Positions 26,859 through 34,458 of a stretch of DNA of 64,000 nucleotides are shown here, in pieces. The stretch is from Nitrospira sp. GTDB taxonomy: Bacteria > Nitrospirota > Nitrospiria > Nitrospirales > Nitrospiraceae. Under the pieces are notes generated by a model. It was not told where the DNA came from. It did no database searches and was given only the letters and a program-made list of their open reading frames with translations. Position 1 is the stretch's first letter, and each line of letters starts with the position of its first letter. The stretch covers positions 124,001-188,000 of the forward strand of contig JAFEBL010000017.1 in assembly GCA_018242665.1 (NCBI GenBank). The letters are read 5' to 3'. The position numbers and the translations under genes were made by a program.

Positions 26859-28739
26859 CTACTGTGCCGTCCAAATCCGGCCGTAGTGCGACGGGATTGT
26901 GAGCGGCGTTTCCTGGAACGGCACGATACTCTTCAGGCTAAGATCACCGCCGTGGAGCTCCTCCTTGTAGTCGCCCCCAATCGGAAACCAAAACGGCACG
27001 GTCTGTTCGGTATCGCCGGTGTTCACGGCCACCAGCGTGTATTGGGGACCGTTGTATCGCGCGAACAGCAGGACGCCCCGCGAGAGGTAGCGGTCCCAAT
27101 GGTTAAAAAAGAAGTATGAACCGCGACGAAGCTGCGGCCGCTGTCGCCGGATCAAGAGAAGCTTCCGCACCAGTCCAACCAGCGAACGGCCCGCATCGTC
27201 ATAGAAGTAGTCCCAGCGCAGCGGCCGGAGCAATCCGACACGCCCGGCGCCGAAGTCTGGCAGGTAGTAGTTTTCTCCGAACTCCTCCCCCTGCCACAGC
27301 ATCGGGATGCCTTTGCTCATCAGGGTCGCAATCAGAAAGGGCTGCAGTGAATACCAGCGGCTGCGGTCTCCCTCCAGAAACAGCGGATTCCCGGCCTCGT
27401 CGGGGTTTGTCAGGCCGAAATTGCACAGAAACCGTTCGTGATCGTGGTTTTCAATGTACTGCAGTGCCGCTTTCGGGATGATGTCGCCGTTGGCATTCTC
27501 TTCCTCCGTGTAGCCGAACAGGCCGAGCGAGAGCCCGAAATCGACCAGCCGCCCCTGATCGCCCCGCGCTGCGGCCTTCGCCGCGTCGAACGTCCGGTTC
27601 TGCCAGGTGCTGTTTGAATACGTCGTACGGAGAATTTCCTCGGGACCTTCCAGTTGCTCGGCGCACTGGATCAATCTGATCGAGGCGTCGACCCCGGCGC
27701 CAAAACGATTCCAGTAGGGCTTGTTCAGCGCAATATTGCTCTTGGTGAGCTGGTACGTCTCGAAGACGAGGCTTGCATAGCCGACTCCCAACGGTCCGTC
27801 CCAATAGTTCGGTACGCAGTCGTAGCGAAATCCATCGACGTGATAGACCTCCAGCCAATGGTGATTGACGCTGAAGAAATAGTCTCGCGTGAATTGCCGA
27901 TTGAAATCGGTACTCTTGCCGAAGTTGCTGAAGTAATCCTTGGCAAAGGGCCCCATAAAGGGGTTCTCGCGAAAGCGGAGACGCGTGTAGGCATCGAAAT
28001 ATGGGAAGTCGATACCTGTATGGCCGTACACTGCGTCGATCACCACCGCGATACCGTGCTGATGCGCAACGTCAACGAGCTGCTGAAAATCAGATCTCTT
28101 TCCAAACCGTTCATCCACTCCGAAGTAACCGATCGGAAGATACCCCCAGTCGACTGAGCTCGCCACGTTGGAGAGCGGCATCACCTCGATCGCATTCACT
28201 CCGAGGTCATTGAGATAGGCCATGAGATTGCGTGCGCGCTCGAGGTCTCCGCCGAATTCTGCAATATTGATCTCGTAGAGGACCAGATCAGCAAGCTCCG
28301 GCACTCGCCAAGCGCTCTCGGCTGCGCTCCAGGCATAGGGCTGATACCCGAGCGTAAACGCCGAGAGTTTTCCCACCCCGAATTCGCGGGCGCAGGGATC
28401 GATGATCCAATCCAAGCTGCCGACGTTGGGATTGTCGATGCGATAGCGATAGAGGTACCGGCCGCCCGTCCCCCAAGCAGAGCCGGCCGTCGGAGCCGGC
28501 GATCCGGCGATCGGCACCGAAACGGACCAAAAGTCGCCGTAGGGAGCCCGGACCATATGCGTCATAGGGAATTCGCTCGGCGAGATATGTTGTTGAAACT
28601 GATCCTGCTCGTGAATGATTTTGACGGTGACGGCGTTCCCGTCGGCCGCAGAAACCCACGGCAGCCAAAGCCCGAATGTGACAATCCCGTTTTTTTCGAC
28701 CGCTCCGAGATCACCGAGCGGCAACAGCGCAGATGCCAC
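26859..28739 (-). CDS. GH13-family glycoside hydrolase (alpha-amylase superfamily)
   Basis: 626 residues. Residues about 1-130 look like an N-terminal beta-sandwich (CBM48/E-set), and 150-550 form the catalytic barrel, with a C-terminal beta domain. The three catalytic residues are Asp307 (GFRYD), Glu361 (CAEQLEG) and Asp433 (ENHDHERF), and region I VIDAVYGHTG is present. The domain plan resembles branching, debranching and maltooligosyl-trehalose trehalohydrolase enzymes; specificity is not clear. GTG at 28739 has GAGAGGG seven bases upstream. It lacks a signal peptide, so acts in the cytoplasm. It is the first gene of an operon with the GMC-DUF1080 gene. Confidence 0.85.
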   Translation of the reverse strand: MASALLPLGDLGAVEKNGIVTFGLWLPWVSAADGNAVTVKIIHEQDQFQQHISPSEFPMTHMVRAPYGDFWSVSVPIAGSPAPTAGSAWGTGGRYLYRYRIDNPNVGSLDWIIDPCAREFGVGKLSAFTLGYQPYAWSAAESAWRVPELADLVLYEINIAEFGGDLERARNLMAYLNDLGVNAIEVMPLSNVASSVDWGYLPIGYFGVDERFGKRSDFQQLVDVAHQHGIAVVIDAVYGHTGIDFPYFDAYTRLRFRENPFMGPFAKDYFSNFGKSTDFNRQFTRDYFFSVNHHWLEVYHVDGFRYDCVPNYWDGPLGVGYASLVFETYQLTKSNIALNKPYWNRFGAGVDASIRLIQCAEQLEGPEEILRTTYSNSTWQNRTFDAAKAAARGDQGRLVDFGLSLGLFGYTEEENANGDIIPKAALQYIENHDHERFLCNFGLTNPDEAGNPLFLEGDRSRWYSLQPFLIATLMSKGIPMLWQGEEFGENYYLPDFGAGRVGLLRPLRWDYFYDDAGRSLVGLVRKLLLIRRQRPQLRRGSYFFFNHWDRYLSRGVLLFARYNGPQYTLVAVNTGDTEQTVPFWFPIGGDYKEELHGGDLSLKSIVPFQETPLTIPSHYGRIWTAQ

Positions 28740-28900
28740 GGCAAGCCCTCTCGTTCAAGTCAAAGAGAATGAGCAAGGCATGTGCCGGAAGGATCCAGGA
28801 GAATCTCCATTACGAATATTCAGGACACGGCTCTGGAACACGATCGAAGAATGAAGTCTTGAAAGCAAACAATGTCGAGGGAGGATGCACCTTCTCGAAA

Positions 28901-28924
28901 CGGATACATCGTTCTAAGTATCCG
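28901..28924. promoter_or_regulatory. Inverted repeat CGGATAC-(10)-GTATCCG, possible operator
   Basis: 7-bp arms CGGATAC and GTATCCG are separated by 10 bases, about 165 bases upstream of the GH13 start. The spacing between half-site centres (about 17 bases) is compatible with a dimeric regulator contacting adjacent helical turns. The same half-site recurs at 29128-29153. Confidence 0.45.
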
Positions 28925-29127
28925 ATTACAATGGCGCAGTGAGGACGATGGTCCATGAGAAGCAGAAACCAACTGTCGCGAAAAACACGACGGGGCTGGG
29001 CTGAGATGTGATTAGGTTATTCAGATTGTGTGCGGAAACGATCGAACAACGGTTGTCCTACGACGGAGGCTGAAATGCATCTCTCTTTCTCGCCACGAAG
29101 ACAGAGTCGCGACGCCATATCGAAATA

Positions 29128-29153
29128 GATACATATTGTATCCGTGAGGATAC
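29128..29153. promoter_or_regulatory. Nested palindromes built from GGATAC/GTATCC
   Basis: GATAC-ATATT-GTATC overlaps GTATCC-GTGA-GGATAC, giving three alternating half-sites within 26 bases, about 390 bases upstream of GH13 and 100 bases left-hand of the end of the intergenic region. With the pair at 28901-28924 this makes five copies in one intergenic region. They look like binding sites for an unidentified regulator. Confidence 0.45.
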
Positions 29154-29228
29154 TGGTTTCACAGGTCTGGCATTCCTCAGACCGAACAGTCCCTGCGCTC
29201 ATCTCAGTTCTGACGCGAGAGAGTACGG

Positions 29229-29750
29229 CTAATTGCGAGAACGAATCAGCGCCACGATCCGATCTGCAGCGGCGTCTGGAGACGTGACCGTGGTATCAAT
29301 CGACAATGCCGGCGAGGCTGGCGCTTCATAGGCCTCCTGCAGCCCTGGCACGGTGGATGACTCCCCTTGCAGTCCCCGCCGGTAGGTGCCCTTCTTGTCA
29401 CGCGCCATACAGACCTCCAGTGGGCACTCGACCGACACCTCCAGCAGGTCGGGAATCAAGCTGCGCGTAAATTCCCGATAGGCCCGACGGCTCGCGGTCG
29501 CATCAAAGATCACATTCACCCCGTGCGTCAGCAGTCTGGCGCCCATGAGCCCGATGGCCCGGTAGAACAGATCCCGCTCTTCCCGCGAGTAGCTGGCGTC
29601 CGGCGTCAACACACGGCGGAGGGCATCGGACTCCAACACCTCCACGGCCATGCCCAGCGTCGAAAGTTTGGGAAGCAGCTGCTCAACGATCGAGCTTTTC
29701 CCCGAAGCCGGGAGACCGGTGAGCCAGACGGCGAAAGGCGCACGTGTCAT
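29229..29750 (-). CDS. cysC: APS-kinase-like P-loop kinase
   Basis: 173 residues of the CysC fold: P-loop GLPASGKSS, a central GVNVIFDAT segment, and the substrate region CPLEVCMARDKKGTYRR with the later YEAP motif. Classical APS kinases have LDGD and an ISPxRxxR stretch; here these are LESD and TASRRAYREF, so it is a divergent member whose substrate might not be adenylylsulfate. It would phosphorylate a nucleotide-linked substrate with ATP. It lies 18 bases after the APH-like gene and no sulfate-assimilation gene is nearby. The start has only a weak ribosome binding site. Confidence 0.7.
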   Translation of the reverse strand: MTRAPFAVWLTGLPASGKSSIVEQLLPKLSTLGMAVEVLESDALRRVLTPDASYSREERDLFYRAIGLMGARLLTHGVNVIFDATASRRAYREFTRSLIPDLLEVSVECPLEVCMARDKKGTYRRGLQGESSTVPGLQEAYEAPASPALSIDTTVTSPDAAADRIVALIRSRN

Positions 29751-29768
29751 CGTGGAACCATCAATTTC

Positions 29769-30854
29769 CTATCGGTAATACCGATGCACATCAGCCGGAT
29801 CGAATCGTGGTTCGGCCAACACATTTTCGATGAAGCGGAAGATCGTTTTTCGCACCCCGACGGACAACTTCGGATACCAGAGTGGACTGGCCAACACCAG
29901 TCCGCGAAATGCAAAGAACGGCGCCGTGGTTGCCAGCACGCCCTGATCCCGACTTTTCGCAAGATACCGCTCCCAGAACGTCTGAAAGACAACGTCCAGC
30001 GCCCCCTTCAGCCGTCCATGCCGGCAGAGCGAAAAAAACAAATAGTTGATCGACATCGACGTGACGTCGTCAGCCGGCTCGCCCCATTCCCCGCGCGATC
30101 GATCCAGCACCGAGAAGTCTGCTCCGCGGCGAAACAATACATTCCAGGGATGAAAATCCCCGTGCACTTGCGAGAGACGCGCATGTTGGCTGCGCAATCG
30201 CCAGCGCCAGGCATTGCAAGCCGTTTCAATCCGTTGCAGCAGCGCGTCCGTGATAAACGCAAACCGATCCGGGTAACTGTCCGTCAGCCCCATGATGCAT
30301 TCACCGTGGCCCAGCAACTCGCGCAACCGTCGACGGTACAGCTGCGGGTCCTTGTGTGTTGTGCGGTGAATCGTCGCCAAGTAGTCCGCGAGCGCAGTAG
30401 TCCGCTTCCGATCAAGGGCAGTGGGACGCGCCGCGCCGGCAAGCCGTTCGAGATCCTTGTGATAGGTCTCGCCTTCGGACCATTGGGTCAACAGGAAATA
30501 TTCTTTGGCCTCGGCCACCGAGACCAACCGGCCGTCTTCCGTAAACGCGCCCACATCCAGGGCGGCGATGTGCCGTGGCAGGCGACCGTAACAGTCATAG
30601 TCCCACAACATGGCTTGCGCGCGGTCGGCCGAATGCTCATGACCGAACGGACCGGGACTCATCGTGCCTAACACGACTTGCTGGCTCTTCCCCTTCGCCT
30701 GAAACGTTAAGCGAACCGGCGCGCCATACCCATATTGTTTGTAGCGGGCCCCGCTGGTTTCCTTTCCAATCGGGCCATAGCTGGTGAGCTCCACCGTCGA
30801 GCCAAACCGGGCCTGGAGATAAGACTCCAGGGCAGATTTTTTCAACACCGGCAT
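29769..30854 (-). CDS. APH-family phosphotransferase
   Basis: 361 residues of the aminoglycoside phosphotransferase/choline kinase superfamily. Catalytic loop QVHGDFHPWNVLF (about residue 230) and metal-binding VLDRSRGEWGEPADDVTS are complete, so the protein is probably active. The N-terminal ATP-binding lobe is less conserved. GAGGG six bases before the ATG supports this start. The substrate is unknown; with the APS-kinase-like gene 18 bases downstream it forms a two-kinase operon. Resistance to aminoglycosides is not implied. Confidence 0.82.
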   Translation of the reverse strand: MPVLKKSALESYLQARFGSTVELTSYGPIGKETSGARYKQYGYGAPVRLTFQAKGKSQQVVLGTMSPGPFGHEHSADRAQAMLWDYDCYGRLPRHIAALDVGAFTEDGRLVSVAEAKEYFLLTQWSEGETYHKDLERLAGAARPTALDRKRTTALADYLATIHRTTHKDPQLYRRRLRELLGHGECIMGLTDSYPDRFAFITDALLQRIETACNAWRWRLRSQHARLSQVHGDFHPWNVLFRRGADFSVLDRSRGEWGEPADDVTSMSINYLFFSLCRHGRLKGALDVVFQTFWERYLAKSRDQGVLATTAPFFAFRGLVLASPLWYPKLSVGVRKTIFRFIENVLAEPRFDPADVHRYYR

Positions 30855-31137
30855 GCCTCACCCTCACGCAAGACATGTTCCCGAAAATGCCATACAAAGA
30901 CGGCGCAATTGTGTGTTGCAGTGGCGCATTGAGCTTCAGCCTGGCCCTGGCCACTGAGGAATTTTGCGCCAGTCTCCACACCATGCGGATCCGGCGCGCC
31001 GACGATCATCCAGCAAACCCCTCACTTTCAGCCGATTCACGAGCCATTTCATCTTGCCTGTGTGTCCTGTGGAAGGCATGTGCCTTGCTGAGACAACGCG
31101 TGGATAGTCCCCTGAGGTGAGACGAGAGGAGGCACAC

Positions 31138-31683
31138 ATGAACCTGGAAGTCGAGGCCCGCAATATCGACATGACCCCGCGCTGGAAAACCGAGATCGAA
31201 GAGCGGATGGCCGCCCTGCAACGTGGCCATGACGATATCATCCACGGGCGCGTCACCCTGACAAAAAACCGCCACCACAAGAAGCTGGACAATGTCGCCG
31301 AGGCGCTCGTCCTCGTGACGGTACCGACTCGACAGACAATCACCTCACGCAAGGAGGACAAGACCTTCGAGGAAGCGATCCGGGCGGCCTTCGACGCGGT
31401 GGCGATCGAGCTGAGGAAATTTCGTGAAAAACGCGCCGACAAAGTGGGGCGAATCGAACCCCTGCCGCAGCTCCGCGGCGTCGTCAGCAAGGTGTTTCAA
31501 AACCAGGGCTACGGCTTCATCCAGGAGGACGGAGGCGGCGAAATCTATTTTCATAAGAACGCGCTGAAAGGCATTTCCTTCGACGGCATACAAGACGGGT
31601 TGGAGGTGCTCTTCGAGAGCGAGCCCGGCGAGAAGGGCCTGCACGCGACCATCGTGCAGCCGCCTCACCTGTTGAGCCGGTAG
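31138..31683 (+). CDS. Ribosome hibernation factor domain fused to a cold-shock domain
   Basis: 181 residues. Residues about 1-100 resemble HPF/RaiA (MNLEVEARNIDMTPRWKTEI, then DDIIHGRVTLTKNRHHKK, and the AFDAVAIELRKFREKR helix). Residues about 108-175 are a cold-shock domain with the RNP-1-like GYGFIQEDGG and an IYFHKNAL segment. HPF proteins dimerise or inactivate ribosomes in stationary phase; CSDs bind single-stranded RNA. The fusion could target hibernation to structured or specific RNA. A GAGGAGG seven bases before the ATG at 31138 marks the start. The zinc-ribbon and cytochrome c genes follow. Confidence 0.85.
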   Translation: MNLEVEARNIDMTPRWKTEIEERMAALQRGHDDIIHGRVTLTKNRHHKKLDNVAEALVLVTVPTRQTITSRKEDKTFEEAIRAAFDAVAIELRKFREKRADKVGRIEPLPQLRGVVSKVFQNQGYGFIQEDGGGEIYFHKNALKGISFDGIQDGLEVLFESEPGEKGLHATIVQPPHLLSR

Positions 31684-31882
31684 GAGCGGAACCGATGCCG
31701 GACAAGCATACAAGGACCGCACGTTGAGGGTGAATTGGCAGGGCGAGGTCGTCGGCCAAGTCAACAGATCATCCGGCTACTCACTCGGCAACTCTGCCTG
31801 AGGAGGAGAACGTCACGGTCACCGAGTGGGAGGAATGTCGCCGCACGGTCTCCGATGGAGCCCTTGCCATACGAGGTTCCCC

Positions 31883-32047
31883 ATGCCCATGTATGACTAT
31901 ACCTGCCTGGAGTGCGGGAAAGAGTCCCTCATCGTGGTGACGTTGAAGCAGCACGAGCACGGCGAGGTGCAATGCCCGGCCTGCGGCAGCAGCAAACTCC
32001 AGCAGCACTTCTCCTCCTTCATCGCCCACACGACGAAAAAAAGTTGA
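31883..32047 (+). CDS. FmdB-type zinc ribbon protein
   Basis: 54 residues with two CxxC knuckles, Cys8-Cys11 in YTCLECG and Cys31-Cys34 in QCPACG, typical of FmdB/putative regulatory zinc ribbons that begin MPxYDYxC. The ATG at 31883 gives exactly that family start. The C-terminal half (SSKLQQHFSSFIAHTTKK) is the usual short helix. Role unknown; members have been proposed as regulators or structural zinc proteins. The cytochrome c gene starts 15 bases later. Confidence 0.85.
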   Translation: MPMYDYTCLECGKESLIVVTLKQHEHGEVQCPACGSSKLQQHFSSFIAHTTKKS

Positions 32048-32062
32048 GGAGCGGGAAGACCG

Positions 32063-32446
32063 ATGTTCATTGTCACGACGCATGACCTGCGCACAGGCCT
32101 TCTTCTTGGCGCAGTCGCCGCGGCCCTCGCCATGCTTCCCGCTCGCTCAGCCGCACAGGACTTTCCCGCGGATGTCACCCGGGGCCACGCCATCTATGCG
32201 CGTCACTGCCTCAGCTGCCATGGTGCAGGTGGACGGGGGGACGGCCCTGACGCCGCCACCCTGAGGGTCCCGCCTGCCAATTTTCACCGCTTCAAATCCT
32301 TTCTGAAATCGGACGAAGAGCTGCTCCGCACCATCGAGCACGGTATCGTGTTCAGTCCAATGCATTCATGGCAGGGCCAGTTGACTGAAACCGAGAGACA
32401 AGACGCGCTCGCCTACATCAGGCTGCTGGTGCAGCAAGGACAATAG
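32063..32446 (+). CDS. Monoheme class I cytochrome c
   Basis: 127 residues with a signal peptide (about 1-31, ending SAAQ) and a single heme-binding CLSCH, then GPDAATLRVPPANF and a distal Met candidate in VFSPMHSW. The C-terminal helix ERQDALAYIRLLV is standard. It should carry electrons in the periplasm; partner unknown. GGAG precedes the ATG. It is followed by the nicotinamidase gene, so an operon of stress and redox functions is possible. Confidence 0.9.
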   Translation: MFIVTTHDLRTGLLLGAVAAALAMLPARSAAQDFPADVTRGHAIYARHCLSCHGAGGRGDGPDAATLRVPPANFHRFKSFLKSDEELLRTIEHGIVFSPMHSWQGQLTETERQDALAYIRLLVQQGQ

Positions 32447-32479
32447 AAGTCAGGACGGACCGGCTCTGCACAAGGCATC

Positions 32480-33061
32480 ATGAATTACCTTCGACCAGGC
32501 GACGCGCTGCTCGTGGTGGACGTGCAGAACGATTTTCTTCCCGATGGGACATGTGCGGTACCGGATGGTCAGGCAGTGATTCCCGCTCTGCAGCAGTATC
32601 TCGAGGTCTTTACGGAAGCGACGGCGCCCGTCTTCGCCACGCGGGATTGGCATCCGACCAACCATTGTTCGTTCCAGGCACAAGGCGGACCCTGGCCCGC
32701 GCATTGCGTAGCAGAGACCCACGGAGCCGCATTTCCATCGTCGCTCCATCTGCCCCCTTCCACCATCGTGATCTCCAAAGGCACGGCCCCGGCGCCTGAT
32801 GCCTATTCGGGATTCCAGGACACGTCGCTGCATGAGCATTTGCAGGCGGCCGGCGTCACGAGACTGTTTATCGGAGGTCTGGCGATGGACTATTGTGTCC
32901 TCCACACCGTGAATGACGCCCGCCGGCTCAACTATGGGGTCTATCTGCTCGTTGACGCCATACGGGCCGTGAACGTCCTTCCAGAAGACGGCGCACGCGC
33001 CGAAGAATCCATGGTGTCGGCTGGAGCGATCCCGCTCCATTGGGAGCAACTGGTCGTATGA
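32480..33061 (+). CDS. pncA: Nicotinamidase
   Basis: 193-residue isochorismatase-fold enzyme with the PncA triad: Asp14 (VVDVQNDF), Lys100 (ISKGT) and Cys139 (MDYCV). The metal site is Asp56-x-His58 with His62 (DWHPTNH). It hydrolyses nicotinamide to nicotinate for NAD salvage. The start codon of pncB overlaps its stop by 4 bases (ATGA), so the two salvage steps are translationally coupled. Length and all key residues match functional enzymes. Confidence 0.93.
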   Translation: MNYLRPGDALLVVDVQNDFLPDGTCAVPDGQAVIPALQQYLEVFTEATAPVFATRDWHPTNHCSFQAQGGPWPAHCVAETHGAAFPSSLHLPPSTIVISKGTAPAPDAYSGFQDTSLHEHLQAAGVTRLFIGGLAMDYCVLHTVNDARRLNYGVYLLVDAIRAVNVLPEDGARAEESMVSAGAIPLHWEQLVV

Positions 33062-34392
33062 ACGCACTCTCCGAGATGCTTCTCACGGACCTGTACGAAT
33101 TCACCATGGCCCAGGCCTACATTGCCCAGGACATGACGGGCGAGGCCGTCTTCGAATGGTTTGTCCGCAAGCTGCCGCCGCACCGGAATTTCCTGATGGC
33201 CGCAGGATTGGAGCAAGTCCTTACCTACCTGGAAACGTTTCACTTTACCGAACCCGATATCGACTGGCTCGGGCAGACGGGCACGTTCACTGTCGCGACA
33301 CTTTCCGCGCTCCGCGCCATGCGCTTTACGGGCGATGTCCACGCCATGCCGGAGGGCACGATCTTTTTTCCACACGAGCCCATCCTCCGCATTACCGCAC
33401 CTCTCCCACAAGCGCAGCTCGTTGAAACCAGGGTGATGAACCTCCTCAATTTCCAGACGATGGTCGCCTCCAAGGCCTGCCGCTCCGTCCTGGCGGCACA
33501 GGGGAGACCGCTGATCGATTTCGGCCTGCGTCGTGCGCACGGCGCTGAAGCCGGACTGTTGGCCGCCCGCGCCAGTTACCTCGCGGGATTCGCCGGGACG
33601 TCCAATGTCCTGGCCGGCGCACGATTCGCCATTCCCATCTACGGCACGATGGCTCATGCGTGTGTGCAGGCCCATGAGGACGAAGCCGAGGCCTTCCTCC
33701 ACATTGCCCAGGCACACCCTCGTCATGTGGTCCTCCTCATCGACACCTATGACACCGAAGCTGCCGCAGAAAAGGTGGTCGCGCTGGCGGCTCGCTTGAA
33801 GAACCAGGGTATGTCGATCCATGGAGTGCGTCTCGATAGTGGAGATCTTGCCGAGCATGCACGGAAGGTCCGGAAGATTTTGGATCGGGGAGGGCTTAGG
33901 GATGCCAAGATCCTGGCCAGCGGGAACCTTGATGAGGAGCGTGTCGGCATGCTGGTGCGGAGCGGAGCGCCGATTGACCGATTTGCGGTCGGGACGGCGA
34001 TGACCACCTCGGCAGACGCGCCCTCCCTGGATTGCGCCTATAAACTCCAGGAATATGCCGGGAGACCCTGCCGCAAGCGATCCGAGGGGAAAGCCACCTG
34101 GCCAGGAAGAAAACAGGTCTATCGACGGCTTGGACGCGATGGACGATTGGATGGCGACATCATCACTCTCGAAAGCGAGACTCAGTCAGGCTTGCCTCTC
34201 CTCCGGCCCGTCATGCAGCAGGGGCGTCGAGTGACTCCGAGCCCCTCTATGCAGGACATTCGTACACAGGCAGAGTTGGCGTTGGCTGAACTTCCGGATA
34301 GACTACGCCGGTTGGATCAGGCCGCGCCCTATGAAGCCCGGATCGCCGACGCATTGCACTCGTTAGCACAACTGGCCGACCGGCATACATGA
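33058..34392 (+). CDS. pncB: Nicotinate phosphoribosyltransferase
   Basis: 444 residues of the NAPRTase family: an N-terminal MLLTDLYEFTMAQAY typical of the family, DFGLRRAHGAEAGL, GTMAHACVQAHEDEAEAF and LIDTYDTEAAAEKV with the HGVRLDSGDL phosphoribosyl/PRPP-binding segment. It makes nicotinate mononucleotide, feeding NAD synthesis. The ATG at 33058 overlaps the pncA stop (ATGA). Together with nadB at 5.8-7.5 kb the organism has both de novo and salvage NAD routes. Confidence 0.93.
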   Translation: MNALSEMLLTDLYEFTMAQAYIAQDMTGEAVFEWFVRKLPPHRNFLMAAGLEQVLTYLETFHFTEPDIDWLGQTGTFTVATLSALRAMRFTGDVHAMPEGTIFFPHEPILRITAPLPQAQLVETRVMNLLNFQTMVASKACRSVLAAQGRPLIDFGLRRAHGAEAGLLAARASYLAGFAGTSNVLAGARFAIPIYGTMAHACVQAHEDEAEAFLHIAQAHPRHVVLLIDTYDTEAAAEKVVALAARLKNQGMSIHGVRLDSGDLAEHARKVRKILDRGGLRDAKILASGNLDEERVGMLVRSGAPIDRFAVGTAMTTSADAPSLDCAYKLQEYAGRPCRKRSEGKATWPGRKQVYRRLGRDGRLDGDIITLESETQSGLPLLRPVMQQGRRVTPSPSMQDIRTQAELALAELPDRLRRLDQAAPYEARIADALHSLAQLADRHT

Positions 34393-34458
34393 CCCGATGC
34401 GAACAACCCCGCCGCTGCAGCCCACAGCGATTCCACCGCCCGTGAAGGAGGCTCTTTG

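Larger units (their letters stand above)
28740..29228 (+). other. AT-richer intergenic region with repeated palindromes
   Basis: About 490 bases between the GH13 gene and the APS-kinase-like gene, both read leftwards. Composition is visibly richer in A and T than neighbouring sequence. It holds the promoter region of the GH13 operon and several copies of a GGATAC/GTATCC half-site (annotated separately). A 61-codon minus-strand frame (29017-29202) lacks a ribosome binding site or motif and is not called. Confidence 0.55.

Noticed and set aside
29017-29202. 61-codon minus-strand frame in the palindrome-rich intergenic region
   Set aside because: Contains four Cys but no CxxC pair, has no ribosome binding site and overlaps the repeated half-sites, so it is more likely chance.
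29769-30854. Possible aminoglycoside resistance gene
   Set aside because: The APH fold is shared with many unrelated kinases and there is no resistance or mobile context.
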